A model generated the notes under the pieces. The model searched no databases and was not told where the DNA came from. It saw only the letters and a list, made by a program, of their open reading frames with translations. The position numbers and the translations under genes were made by a program. This document shows, piece by piece, positions 36,301 to 50,600 of a stretch of DNA of 64,000 bases (positions within the stretch are counted from its first letter, which is position 1; every line of letters begins with the position of its first letter). Source of the DNA: Vespa crabro (lineage: Eukaryota > Arthropoda > Insecta > Hymenoptera > Vespidae); the NCBI RefSeq assembly GCF_910589235.1, contig NC_060960.1, forward strand, positions 3,566,839-3,630,838, in the 5' to 3' direction.

Positions 36301-39300
36301 AAGACCGAGCCTACGGTTTATGAATGTTGAAAATATGCGATACGTTTATTCATACCTCGAATATTTCTAAACAGATTTCTAAGCTCATACGATTCCCCAA
36401 ATTTGGAATTTTATAAAGATGAATGAAAGTATATTAGATGTTTTTCAACTTACGGTTCTGCTGGTACGACCGCTGAAATAATGTACATTCCACCATCTTC
36501 CTCGTTTGCTTCTCTCGTTGTTCGTATGCGATGATCACATTGAACATCGATGTTCAAATCCTTACACTCACGTGTACCTAAAAGTTATTATCAATGTTAT
36601 ATGTTTTTCAACAATCTGAAAAAATATTGGATTTTCATCAATTATTGAATTAAAAAAGATAAAAAAAATAATAATAAAAACTTGGTCAAATGTTTTTAAA
36701 TACACGCACGAAATTAATAATATTGTTATATATGTACTGATGTACTTCGATACATAATGTATATATGTATGTATATGCGAGCTGAGAAACGGCATGAACT
36801 TATTAGATTATACATTTATACTTACTAGATAATATATTTATATTCATTGAAATGATTATAAATATTGCATTACCTTCATAAGAATAAGAACAGAAGTTCC
36901 AATCTCTGTTAAGAGAGTTTACAGCATTCCGGACCTTTTGTTTGAGAACACCTTGACCAGCCTCGTTACATAGAACTGACGTAGGGAAGTTCATCTTAAT
37001 TCTGAATACACGTTGTGCTGGTATCGAACCTTAAATATTATAATAATATTATAAAATATATAAAAAAAAAGAAAATATAATTTGATAACTTTAGCGTTGT
37101 AATAGAAACATAAGGCTTACTTGTGCAAGCAGGATAAATCAATGGTAAATTAGGATCATTCGTAGGTCTCCAGAATCCTTCAGCGCCACAAGTATAAAAT
37201 TTAGGAACCTCTTGAGAAAATCGTAGTCCTTGATTACATGAAATTTCGCAAACTTTGAATTGACCGCCAGAACCCCAATCTTTGCATTGTTGTATTCCTC
37301 CGATGGGATCAGCAAGTTCAGGACAGAAATCGGCTATTCAAAAAAAACAAAAAAAAGAAACAATATACAGGTACAAAATTACTAAGGAACATTTGAAAAT
37401 AGTTAGAAAACTTACATAATACATAGACTTTGAAATTACAACTTGCAGAATTTCCAGCTTGATCATAAGCCACGTAACTGATATCGTAAGTACCCCATAA
37501 TAAAGTTTGTCCGGATCTATGACCACTTCGTTCTTGAACCTTAACTATACCAACGTTGTCACTGAAACGAGGTTCATCCCAAGTGACAATAGAAGAACCA
37601 TTTTTAGCAATAACCCATAAATCACCGGGACAGTGCTCCACTTTGGGTGGAATTTTATCAGCTTCCAATTGTTGACATTTATTACCACCATAACCAGGTG
37701 GGCATACTCTTTGTCCACAATGTGATGGAACTACACGTTCTACACCCCCAACCGTTTCATCATATCCAGCCCAGGTCAAAACTAGTCCTTGATAAAGAAC
37801 TGGCTCGGTTCTACAATCTCTAACTTGTTTCTGTATCTCATTCGTTACATGAAGTGCACGATTCCAGATTTGAACTTTTGTCAGGTGACCTTGGAAACCA
37901 GATTCCGTATAACCTTTCGGATTTTCACTTTGAGGTTTACCCAATACTGCCCAGGCACTGATAATATTAAATATTTAAATAATATTAAAAATCAACTGAT
38001 CGTTAAAATCGTATTATGCGAGTAAAAAATGTTATAAATTACTTACTATGCTGGAAGAGATCTACCACTTCCATATCCATCCGTTTTGCTAGCAATTAAA
38101 CCTTCCGTGATTAATACGAGTTCACCACCGTTTTCTCCGTTCCATACAACAGCAACATGATGCCACTGGCCATCATTGATAGTTGCATATTCTCTGAATG
38201 GTAGATAAACATCTTGTAAATCATGGAAGAGAGATACTTGGACACCGTTACTGTGTGCTTGTACCATCGGTCGGCGATTTGTTGGTACATGCGGTGAACT
38301 AGAATTACAAAAATTATATTGTAGAATATTTAATATTTATTTTAATTTATTAACTTTTACATATTAAACACTGTTGAAAGATCTTACCTTACGGCATAAA
38401 GTGTGAAGAAAGTTCCAGCCTCATCTTTTTGCGTAAATTGCACCCACATAGCTACGGTCAAACTCTTTCTAGTGCCAGTAAAGAATGGAATAATTTGTGA
38501 TGCACTGCTACGTGCCGGATCACCAAAGTATAAATCATAATCAACTTGAATAGCTGAAAAAATTCATTTTTATAATATGAGTAACGATAAAAGAAAGATA
38601 TTAGTTTCTTTAGCGTATAAAATTTACATCACTTACATTTCCTACAATCATCTCCTGTTAAATTAAATGGACACTGACAGAAAAACTTTCCAGTTAAATC
38701 AATACATGTTGCAGAGGGTGGACATGAATTGTCTTTGCAATCAATAATATCATCTTCGCATGTTTTACCTGTGATTTAAAACAATATTTGATTTATGTCA
38801 CCAAAATGTTTAAATGCAATTAGTATTAAGGATATCCTATTACCAGTATAGCCTGGTGGGCAAATGCAAGTAAAACCAGGACCATCATCAATACAAGTGG
38901 CTCCATTTTTACACGCACCAGCTTGGCAAGCATCGTATTCATATTGACAACCAATACCAGTATAGTCATCAGGACAAGTGCAATTAAGCCCGGAACCAAA
39001 ATCTTGACAACGTCCATGATGCATGCAAGGATTACCTATACAACGTTCAGGTGCAGTTTCACATTGTTTACCATCAGTTCCAGAAGGACAACTGTCAAAA
39101 AAATACAAATAAACGATATTATGAATTCGAATTTGAACACTGTTCATTTCGATCTGTCCAAATTAGACTTACACGCAGAAGTAATCCAAGAAAAGATCGA
39201 CGCAGGCTGCATCGTTTTGACACGGATGATTTTGACACATGCCGACATCGATTTCGCAATGAACTCCTGTCCAACCTTCAGGACACATACACTTGAAACC

Positions 39301-42300
39301 CGAAACTTCGTCTCTGCAAGTAGCACCGTTTAGGCATGGATCAGAAGCACAGTCGTTGATGTTAATTTCACAGCCTGATCCAGTGTAGCCCTCACGACAA
39401 TGACAAACGAAAGTGTTGTCTAGATCTACACAACGATCTGTGCCAACAGGATTGCATGGATCACTTTGGCATTCATCGATTTCTGCTTCACATTGAAGTC
39501 CGACAAAACCAGGTCTACATTTGCAAAGGAAACCTTCTAGTTGATCGACACACGTGGCACCATTCTGGCACGGATCTGAAGCACAATCATCTATTGTATG
39601 TTGACATTGCTTGCCAGTGTATCCTGGCTCGCAAGTACAAGTATAGCCATCGATTTGATCGAGACACTGTCCGTTGTTACGACATGGTTTACTAGAACAT
39701 TCATTGATGTTAATTTCACAAGCAACACCGGTCCAACCTGGATGACAGATACATTCATGGCTGAACAATTTGTCAACACATATGCCATTAAGGCAAGGAT
39801 TTCCAGAACAAAGATCAATCTTCTCGTGACAACGTTTGCCGGTAAATCCAGGCGGACAATTACAACTGAAATCAGCTACAAGATCGGTGCAATTGGCACC
39901 AAGTAAACAAGGTCTTTCAGCGCAATCATCTGTGTTGATCTCACAGCTTTGACCTTCCCAACCTGACAAACATTCGCATTTGTATCGACCTTGCTGTAAC
40001 GCTACACAAGTGGCACCATTGTTACATGGGTTTCCACTCGCCGTACATGGATTTATCTAAAATATGAAAATAAAATTTTTTTAACGATTGATGATAATTC
40101 AATAATTATTAGTCATGATTATGACAACGAATAGGATCGATTACCGTTATGTCGCAATCAACGCCGGTGTAACCAGATCTACATAGACACGTGTAATTGT
40201 TGAAACCAGGTTCGTCTTTACACATAGCTCTCTCAGGACAAGTGTCGTTGCTGCAGTCTGATTTTTCTTCTTGGCAGTTGATACCAGAGTATCCGTTTGC
40301 ACATTGACATCTGTAACCTTGAGGAAGATCGATGCACGTGGCGCCATTGTAACAAGGTTGAGAAGCACATTCATCGATATCGATTTCACAGCGTCTTCCA
40401 GAGAAACCAGCCGGGCATATACATTGTACACTATGTCCCATAGGTACACAAAGTCCACCATGTTGACACACACTATCCGTACACTGTACCGGTTTACATT
40501 CCTCTCGACCTACTGATCCTGCTCCGTCGGTATACATATTGGTAGGACATTCGATACATGTTGTGGCTCCGTGCTGAGGTTGGAAGAAGTCTTTTGGACA
40601 TTGAGCACAGGGTGCTAATCCCGTATCTGAGTACATGCCAGGAGAACATTTGTTTCGACAACGATCACGACCTGGAGCTGCTGGTTGATAGGTAAAAGTA
40701 CCAGCTGGACAAGTTTGACAATCTCTGTAACCACCTATTGGTGGTTCGCCGGTGTAACTATTCCTAGGGCACTCTAGACATGGCACCAGACCAGTTGGTG
40801 AATATGTACCATATCCACACACTGGAATACAGTCGTCTATACTTTTAGAACCTTCTTCCCTTGTATATGTTCCGAAAGGACAACGCAAACAGGAACCTTG
40901 ACGATCACTATTTTGGTAGAAACCTTTTGGACAGGATGTACACTGTTTCTGTTTTTCTCCAGCGAAAGTACCAGCCGGACAATGAACTGTAATATCAAAT
41001 TATTCACGATAACTTCAAGCTACAGAGTATCATTTTATCAGTTTGATTCGATGAAATTATACTCACGACATCGAGGAACATCGTTCGTATCCATGTTTAG
41101 TACCTCACCAATGCTACAAGTAAATCCTCGTGTGATAGTTGATTTTAAAGCACGTAATGGCGGACATTGATTTCCAATAGCAGAAACATTGAGCAGGGGT
41201 TCTATGACTTTACTTGCATATGGTACAGAAAGATCAAAGATTAAACCTATGGTGGAACCACATAGATCGTATACTTGCGGTTGACGAATAACGGGAACGA
41301 TCACCAAAACGAAGTCCATCTACGTATAAAAAAATGTTTTCTATCTTAACTGTGATTTATGTGTTATAAGTCACAGTAATAATGTCAACGTACCTGTAGA
41401 ACATTTTCTTCTAATAGGAAAGGCATCGATCTTACAAATGATACATTCATATTTACATTAACAGCAGAACAGCGTTGTGTCAGGATAGCATTTAAGTTAA
41501 TGTAATATTGAGTCATCAAGTCTTGGTATTGTGGTAAACAAGGACGTGAGACAGCACCATTAGCTCGATAAGTTACTGATGCGACTACGTGATAATCAGC
41601 CTGTTGAGTATCTACAAACATAATAAATAATTCATTAAAGAGTGGACTGATCCTTTCAAAGTTTTAAAGAGAAAGAATAAATGATTATTTACTTTCAGAT
41701 ACACAATCTGGAACGACCGAAGTTGGAGACCAATGTTTGTTAATATCACAAACGAAGGTCTTTACAGGTGCTCCATCGGTAAATCTATAACCATTCTTGC
41801 ACGTTGCTATGCACTGCAAGCCTTTATCACCTGGCACACATTTTAAACCACCATTAGCTGGGGATTTCAATTCCCAGTCGACACAAGGTGTTGCTTGTAC
41901 AGATACTTGGAAATGACAGGAAGCTCGATTGCCACTTGAATCTACAGCGTATACTGTCACGTTTTCGAAACCACCTATAGGTATTACAGCTCGTTCTGGT
42001 ACAAAGTTAATTCTTACTGGGCCAGACGCATCAGTAGCATTGATACGTCTTCGTGTTTCATTAAAGTTAACCGAATAACTTTCCTGCCTGTCTACGAGTT
42101 CGATCACGTAACTTTGAGGACAACTTAGCTTGGGTGGTGTTAAATCTATAATAACAATAAATTAGTCATTATCTTTATCGAGTAATGTTATCGATAAATT
42201 ATTTAAATTCACAAAACGACAGACTAACCTGGTACAGTTATATTAATTTCGCAAATAGCAACGTTTCCATCGTAATCAAAGGCTACATATTTCACAACGG

Positions 42301-45300
42301 TGTCTTCGAAAACACGAATAGGTGTTCTAAAGCTTTGTGGTTTAACTTCTAATCGAGCAATACTACCACTGTTGTCTATTGCAATAGGTTGGGTGAAGTT
42401 TACTGGTAATAAACCACCATCAATACCCTTTTGTACTACTATAGGTTGTTGAGGACAATTCTGGAAAACTGGTGGTTCATTATCAACGCATGGCGAGAAG
42501 CCATAATCGTAACCTAACAGTGGTTCAGCGACTGGTTCCTCACATCCCATGAGTTCGAATTTCAAACAAGCATTATCCATGTAACTGACGATACCAAGTA
42601 TCACGAAACGAGCTTGTACGTATTTCGGTAAAGTTATCATAGCCAATTCACCATAATTTCCTGGATCACGCATAGTCAAATTGAAGTTCGGGAAATAAAC
42701 AACATAATTCTCGCTTTCAGCTTGCTTATAAAAGAAACGTATTTCCGTGGGTCTTCCAACGATATCATTGGTTACCACACCCTTGACTAGAATTGCCTTG
42801 ACTCTGTAGACTTGTCCAAGATCTACGTTAACGTAAGTGAAGGCTTCCTGTTTGCCACACCATCCAGTAACCGAGTTCAATCGAATATTTCTGGCTTCAT
42901 AGTTCGGTCTTTCGGATGTTGCATTGATAGCTGAATCAGGTATACGTCCAGATGTTAAACCAAGAGGTTTGACAACTCGACATTCTGGTTCTCGAACACA
43001 AACAATTGGTCGTGGATTTATTAGAATATATCCTGGTCGACTACATCCAAATTGAACTTCTGAGCCTTGTTCATAACTTCGAGCTACTTGGTATCCATCA
43101 CTTGGTCTTCCAGGATCCTCGCAAACAGGACCTTCGCAACGTAAATTACCAAAATCCCAAACCCCATTCGCTTGGCAACGTACAACGTTGTCATGTCGAT
43201 TAGTTTCTCCTGCTAACTTGAAAGTATCTTGACAACCAAAGAAGAAAGATGATTGATATTTTGTATCAATGTATTGGCCATATTCAGCACCGGGCGTTGG
43301 CAATGGCTTGCCACAATCAGCACGTGGGCAAGCTGGCTGAAAACCAGATAACCAATAATCTGGCAGACCTGGTTTAGGATCGTAAACGCATTGACGAAAA
43401 CCAGACGTTGCAGTATTTCGTAGATTACGTCCGTTGCTGCCGCATTTCAGAGTGACGTTCTGTTTGAATGGAACCAAAACACTAGTTTCGTCGGTACGAA
43501 TCACTGAAAGTCCTTCGTTTTTATCGTCCGGTAGTGAAACACATTTGGCATCTATTAACAAAAATTATATTTTTCAAAAATATGAAGGAAACGAATTGTA
43601 ATATTTAAAAAATTAGTATTACTTACATTGACATTCAGGTACTGTACCATTCCAAACGCTACTGGAAGTACAAACTACAGCCGATGAACCAGCTAAAACG
43701 TAACCGAAGTTACATTGGAATCTAACTACATCGCCAAAATGATGTTGGTCCTATAAACAAATAGTATATTTAGATGTTAATAATTGTACTGATTGTAAGT
43801 TATTATTGAAAATTAGTTTTCTCTATATTTGAACTGATTCTTTACCTTGGTCGACAAAATTTTTCCATTGTCCGGTGCAATTAAGGCAGGACACATTACA
43901 GGTACACAAGTTTTATTCCTCTGATACAAATCGCCGTCCCTTTCACCAGTCTCAGACTTTTCAATATTAAATCCGGCGGTTCCGTTACCTTTGTAAAGTT
44001 CAAAACCTGTATTGCACATGCATGAATAGCTACCAGGATTGTTGATACATTTTTGATGACAGCCACCATTTTTTGTGGCACACTCGTTTATATCGGTACA
44101 TTCCAATCTCGTACAGCCCATTATTTCTAATTTCATACAAGGTGCTCCAACGTAATCTTGCATCCTAAATTTGATGTATCGTGCCTCGATTGGTACCGGT
44201 AAGTTCAGTACAGATAATGTAGGTTCAAGAATTCGGAATTCAACTGGTGTGCCATCAGGATTGGTATAATCTTTGAAAGTGTCCGTTAGATCATCCGTGT
44301 ATTGAATACGTACTGCCGAGGTGAATGCGATGTTGCCATCGACTCTAGCAACAACCTGTGTTCGGAAACCACGAATGATCGTTGGTGCTTTCATATCAAT
44401 CATTACCCAATTCGTTCCTGGCTCAACGTTATTACCACACCAGCCATCACCATTGTTTAAACGTACTCCCTGAAAAAAATTGTTTTTTGATAATTACATA
44501 CTCGTATATCACAAATACAGAATACAAATAAAATAGTGAAACATTACTCACAGATTTCATGTAGCCATTCTCGGAACTCGAAACAGTAATGGATTCATCA
44601 GGGATACCACCGTTTATCAAACCGAGGTCACCTATAGGACGACACTCCATGGTTGGAGCGAATCCTGATTTGCATTTGCAAGTGAATGCACCAGGGTTAT
44701 TAATGCATTCCGTAGAAGCTAGATCGCATTGACTAGTTGCGCACTCATTTATGTCTATTAGAAAATCGATGCTTTTATTTCAATATTTCATATCTGTGTG
44801 CATAAAAAATTAATTTTACTTTCATTACCTTCGCAAGTTGGAACATTGTCAAATAACTGATTAGGGCCACATTGAATAATGTTCGATCCTGTAAGTTTGT
44901 AACCTCTGTTGCATTGTACTCTAGCCTCATCACCAAAATAATACTCTCTAGTTGGGTCGACAACGTAACCATTCTTTATCATAGGTAACAATGGACACTT
45001 TGCACCTGATGCATAACAATGGACACATAGTTAGCTAAGTGATCCTTTAGAAAGATATTTTTTCGCTTCTAAGTCTACTTACGAGAACAAGTTGGCACTT
45101 CATCTGACCATGTACCATTGCTCATACAAAGGATCACTGGATGACCACTTCTAACAAAACCAGGTTCACATTCGAATCTAACAATAGTACCGTAACTGCG
45201 ACCACCTCCATTAAGAATTGTAATATTTGAATGAGGTGCTTCTGGAAGTGGTGCACACTGAGATGCTGGAAAATCAGTACACAAATGAATAAATCAGATG

Positions 45301-47594
45301 TTATAAATTACAATTTGCGTATTTAAAAATAAATTTTTTTACCCAAGCAAGATGGTTTCTTTTCCCATCTTCCATCAGCTAAACAAGAAATTTTTTCTGT
45401 AGGCCTTCCAGATGGAAAAGCAAATCCAGCATAACATTGATAAGTAGCTAATCCTTTATATGTGACGTTCGATGAACCGATAGAAAATCCATTATCTATT
45501 TGCGGAACGGGACCACAATATACTTCCTGACATTTTGGTATATACGTAACGGACCAATTTCCTCCGGGTAGGCATTCAGTGGTAATTTTGGGTTTCCCTG
45601 TTGCAAATTCTTGTCCCAATGGGCATGAGAATGTTACTGTTGTTTCGAAAGCTGTATCTCGACTTGATGCAAGAGCTCCTTCGCCAGGTAACAATGCAGG
45701 ACAATCTAATTATTAAATATTTGTTATTTTTAAGCAGGCTTTTGAAAATTTCAACTAATATACATTTGTTATTGATCACAATTTTACCCGCTGAAAAAGC
45801 AGCTTGCCAACCGGAACTGCTATGTAAAGCATCTGAAGCAAATCTGACTAACATTTCTCCGCTTTCAGCGGTGAGAGTTATTTTTGGACGAGTATTCGAA
45901 GTAAAACCATTTCCTGGATGTAATCGGAGTCCATTTGTATTTGGACCATCATATATCTACAAATTTCAAATCAAAATATGATCATATTAAATATAAACAT
46001 ATAATATTAATCTTTTTTGTCAACATACTTGTACAAAATCAGTCTTGTGAACATTGAAGTTGACGAACTTTAAGGAAAGCGGTCCTCCATCAGGATTCTT
46101 TACTCTATAAAGACATTCTTGATTATTTGGATAATCGTTTAGACCATAAGAAGGTGATTGCACTGTTCCATTTCTTGCAACGACTGTTGCCTTGCATCCT
46201 TGAGTGTATAGAATACTGAAACCACGTCTTGAATCACCCAGACTCGTTTTAAAATACAGATAAAGATTATTGCTGGTTGACATGATCACTGTAGGATTGT
46301 CTTCGGATTTTCCGCTTAGACGAGCAATCGGACGACTCATTGGCGAATCTCCGTCTCGTATGAGGATATAATCACGATTCATTTCTAGATCTAAGTCTTC
46401 GATCTAAAAAATCATTGAATATCGTTGATTATTTTTCCTTATTTAAAATCCTATTTAGCGATTATTTTATTGGAAGACAACTTGTTATTTTGTATGAAAT
46501 TGAACATTTAAAATTGTATTAAATTGCTGATATTTGACGTACTTCAAGAGACATTATTCTTCCAGGTTGAGCTTGCAGGATATAAAGGCATTCCAATCCA
46601 CCAGGATAATTCTGCGGATAACCTGGTGACGTGAGTATTTGTCCTTGGGGAGTAGCACGAAGAATACCACCGCATGTTTGCGGCTCAGTTTTCCAAGAAG
46701 CACGGAATCCTTTCCTCTCGACCGAAGCGTCGGTGCTGAATTTAATGATCATAAAGTTCGAAGCCGAAACAAAGAGCTTGTTGCTGAGTTCTTGCTTGCC
46801 AGATAGGGTTGCTAGATTCACAGATTTATCTTCGGTTCTACCGCCTACCAGTATCTGTACTATATCGAAGCTTTTTTCCGTCTCGAATTCTTGGAACTGA
46901 AAATTACACGAAATATCATCAAGCACAAGTTAAAACGATCGATCCATTCCTAGATTCTAAGCGAACGAGCAATTACGTTCAGTTTCGTGATTGAACAACT
47001 TGCATGCTTTCTCGTGCGCGCCGATTTACCTTTCGAGGCAAATAGAGATATACGTTAGATGAAACGAAAGCCAATTCAGAAAGCGAATCAGTTGGATTTG
47101 GCATGGCTACTTGATTCTAGGCTAACGTGTCTTATAATTAATTTCATTAATTTATCTATTTATTATACATACTCTCGGATATGCTGGAAATATTTTTCCT
47201 TTGAATGACATTCTTACGAGTTTTTTTTTGCAAATAAAAAAAGATAGTTAGATGATTGTTAACCTGCAATAAAATGTTGTGACCTTGCGGCCCTTCCAAA
47301 GTCCATTTGCAATTTGCCAAAGGTGCATATTTGTGAGGATAGTTTGGACTTTCAACGACATCACCACTACTGGCCATGTAAAATTGACAGTTCATCGGGC
47401 AATCGATTTCGTCCGAATAATCGCCGCAATCATCTTGTTTGTCACATTTGAACGCAGCGTTCACACATTTACCGTTCGAACAATGGAAAGAACCTGTATG
47501 TAATTCAGATTTATAATGATGTCTCAAATACACGTTAAAATCTATTTATGATGTAATGTTCTGGATTGTTTCGCTAGTAACTAGGATAATTAAG

Positions 47595-47650
<56 letters not shown>

Positions 47651-50600
47651 ATACAATCAAGAAAGAGGAAGGAAATTGGATTTGAAATAAATTCTAACAC
47701 GAAATATTCTGTTTTACATTTTCTTCCTGAATTCCGAAAGGTTAAATTATATTTTCTGACATAAGTATGGAAGAATAAGATCGTCACATTTCTATGATAC
47801 GTACCGGCTGGACAAGCTGTTGACCGGCACATGAAAGGAAGGAGCGATTCACAGGTTGTTAACTCCCAAGTTTGACGATCGTCCGTCAAAGCAACGTCGA
47901 CGCATTCACCTGATTGCGGATTTGGTTGCCTGGATGCCCAGAAACCTACATTTTTTTAAATATTTGCAGCATATACATTTTTCGATTGATCCGTATATTA
48001 TATAATATATTAATCAAAATATTTGTATTATATACGTATATATATATACAGAAATATTTTTATTATATACGTATATATTTTAAAAAATATTTTTTTTATA
48101 CGTATACAAGATTTTTCAAAATATTATAATTTATATATATGTTATGCAAAATAGTTTTATAATAATACTCATACATTTTTCAAGATATTCTTATTGTAGA
48201 TATTTCACATCAATAAGCAAATAATATAAATTTATACTATATTTCTTTTGCAACAAAAAATTTGCTAATAGGATAAATGATAGAACCGTAAACCTCTTGG
48301 TAATTCGGTAAGAGGGTAACAACGGTAAACGAGTGAAACGCGAACGAGGAAATAGTAGGAACTTGTACCGACGCGGACATAAAACGGAGATGTCTGGGCA
48401 TTGTTGTGGGAAAAGTGTGTCTTCGTGCCGCGTGCGAGTTCCGCGTTTGCGCGACCTCGATACAAAACCTGCCCTCGTCTATAAACGTTCGCTTCTCCTC
48501 GGCGTTTTGCTCCTAATTTCCGTAAAGATGGCCTTGTCTCGGGGCTGACGATAATCGAGCAAAGAAAAATCTCGATGTCAATCGTTCCTCATTCATTTTT
48601 GATATCAATGAATTTTATTTTTGGCTATATAAAATTTGGATAAATGAAAAAATTGGTCTATTCGTTAGTATCCAATTTTATTAAAAAAAAAGTTATAGTA
48701 CCACACAGGTTTCATATTTTTCTAATTGTTGTTATTACTTTTAATGATCTTAAATTGAAAGTAAAAGTTTTTGCTTTTTTCTTTTGTAAATGATTTTCAT
48801 TTGATCATTGATAAATGACGTAGATTTTTCAAAAATATTTACAACTTTTTTTTTATGAGCAAAGATCAGCGAACTCCAATAACTCGAAACACTTTTTTCC
48901 TAGAAATTATTTTATGATAGAAGTTTAACGGGGATAATAGATTTTTAACTAACCAGCATATTGAGAGACTAGCATTCCTGCGGCGGATTCAAGCGTGTTG
49001 GTTCGCAAATCGTCTAACGAGGCGAGTCCTAACCAGTAACGGTCCAAATGTCGGCCAACCATACTTGCAGTCATGTTGTTCTCGCTATAACTTTCCACCA
49101 CCATAAGCTCGCTTCCGTACCTGTAATTTTAAACGTTAAATCGTTTGATCGACGAACAATATTCGTTCGTTAAGAAAGAAAATAAATATAAAAGAGAAAG
49201 AAAAGGAACAGAAAATAAAGAGAAAATAAAAAGAAAATAAAAAGTTGTAATTCAGTAATTTACTAAGTTCCGATTGGTGTTCATGGTTCGCTCACCTTCT
49301 GCATAGTTCCGCCGCTTTTTCCCAGGAATGCCTGATGTTGAAGAACTTGTAACAGTGTATACCTCGTAATTCCCATCCTGCGTAACACAAGGAAAGACAT
49401 TAAGTAGATTTTCTTTGTTAAAGTGTAACGAGCGGATTACAAAACAAAGACGCCGGCAAATTCGAGCAAGCATTCATGCGAGATAAACGATCGAAATGTA
49501 GTCGTTCCTTCCTTTTCGTATTTTAAGAAAAATAATGATTAAAATGGAACGTAACTCGTTCCGCGAACAAAGAAAATTTCATTTTCGTAGTAATAGTTTA
49601 TTGGTACTATTAAAAACTAAAGGAAATTGGGAAATTGAGGAATTTGGTTCTGTCATTTTCCTGATCGATTTTCATCTTCAATCTGTAGTTATTAAGTTCG
49701 AGAGAACTCATTTGACTAAAGTTGTTGTGAATATTGTAATTATTAAACGTATGATAACTTATATGTATTCTGAAAGTTACGGTATTAAATGAGGTTCCTT
49801 TCATTGTATCAAATTGTAAATAACTTCTGATTTACCTTTTTAAATTATTTGTTTTCATATAAAATTTTCTAAAATATCAATTTTAGCATGTGTGTGTGTG
49901 TATGTGTATACAAATGTATCATTAATGATAATTTATTTGTATTTTGTAATAGTAAATATCAAGAATAACATACCTAATAAGTAATAATACTTGAGAATGA
50001 ATCCTATAATGCAATATAAACTTATTATTACTAATAATCTATTTTCATTTAGTTGTAGTAAAATTTAATGAATGGTGATAAATATTTAGAATCGAAATAA
50101 TTTATGAATGAATCTATCGAAATAAGAAAGTATATTTAATATTTTCAATAATTTATCGATGAATTTAGTATCACGATTATTCTGTAAATTAATTCATAAT
50201 ATATATTTAATCAGATAATTAATTTTTCCTTAACATTCATTCAAATGTGAGAATAAAATTGTCATTGCGGTTACGTACGAGAAGAATGAGCACGTGAGTA
50301 ACGTCAAAATCGTAGTACCGATACAAGAAAGCAGGCTAACTATTGACCCGTATGGACAATGACGGACATCAATGACCTCGATCGTTTTTAGTGCACGTAC
50401 TCATATATACATACGTGTACGTATATGAACGTCGCGTTGTTTATAGCTCGGTAGACGAGCTTTTACTTTGCGAAAGGAGATCGTCGAGAATCAAAGAATC
50501 AAGATCGATCCGTGTATGATCGGATCATGTCTGTATTTACGATCGATCATTTTTTATTTATTTTCTGACAAGAAATGAATACAATCATTTCTAACAAATA

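Noticed and set aside
38923..39906. Several plus-strand frames across the uif EGF exons
   Set aside because: Antisense shadows of the EGF array; the minus strand carries the cysteine patterns.
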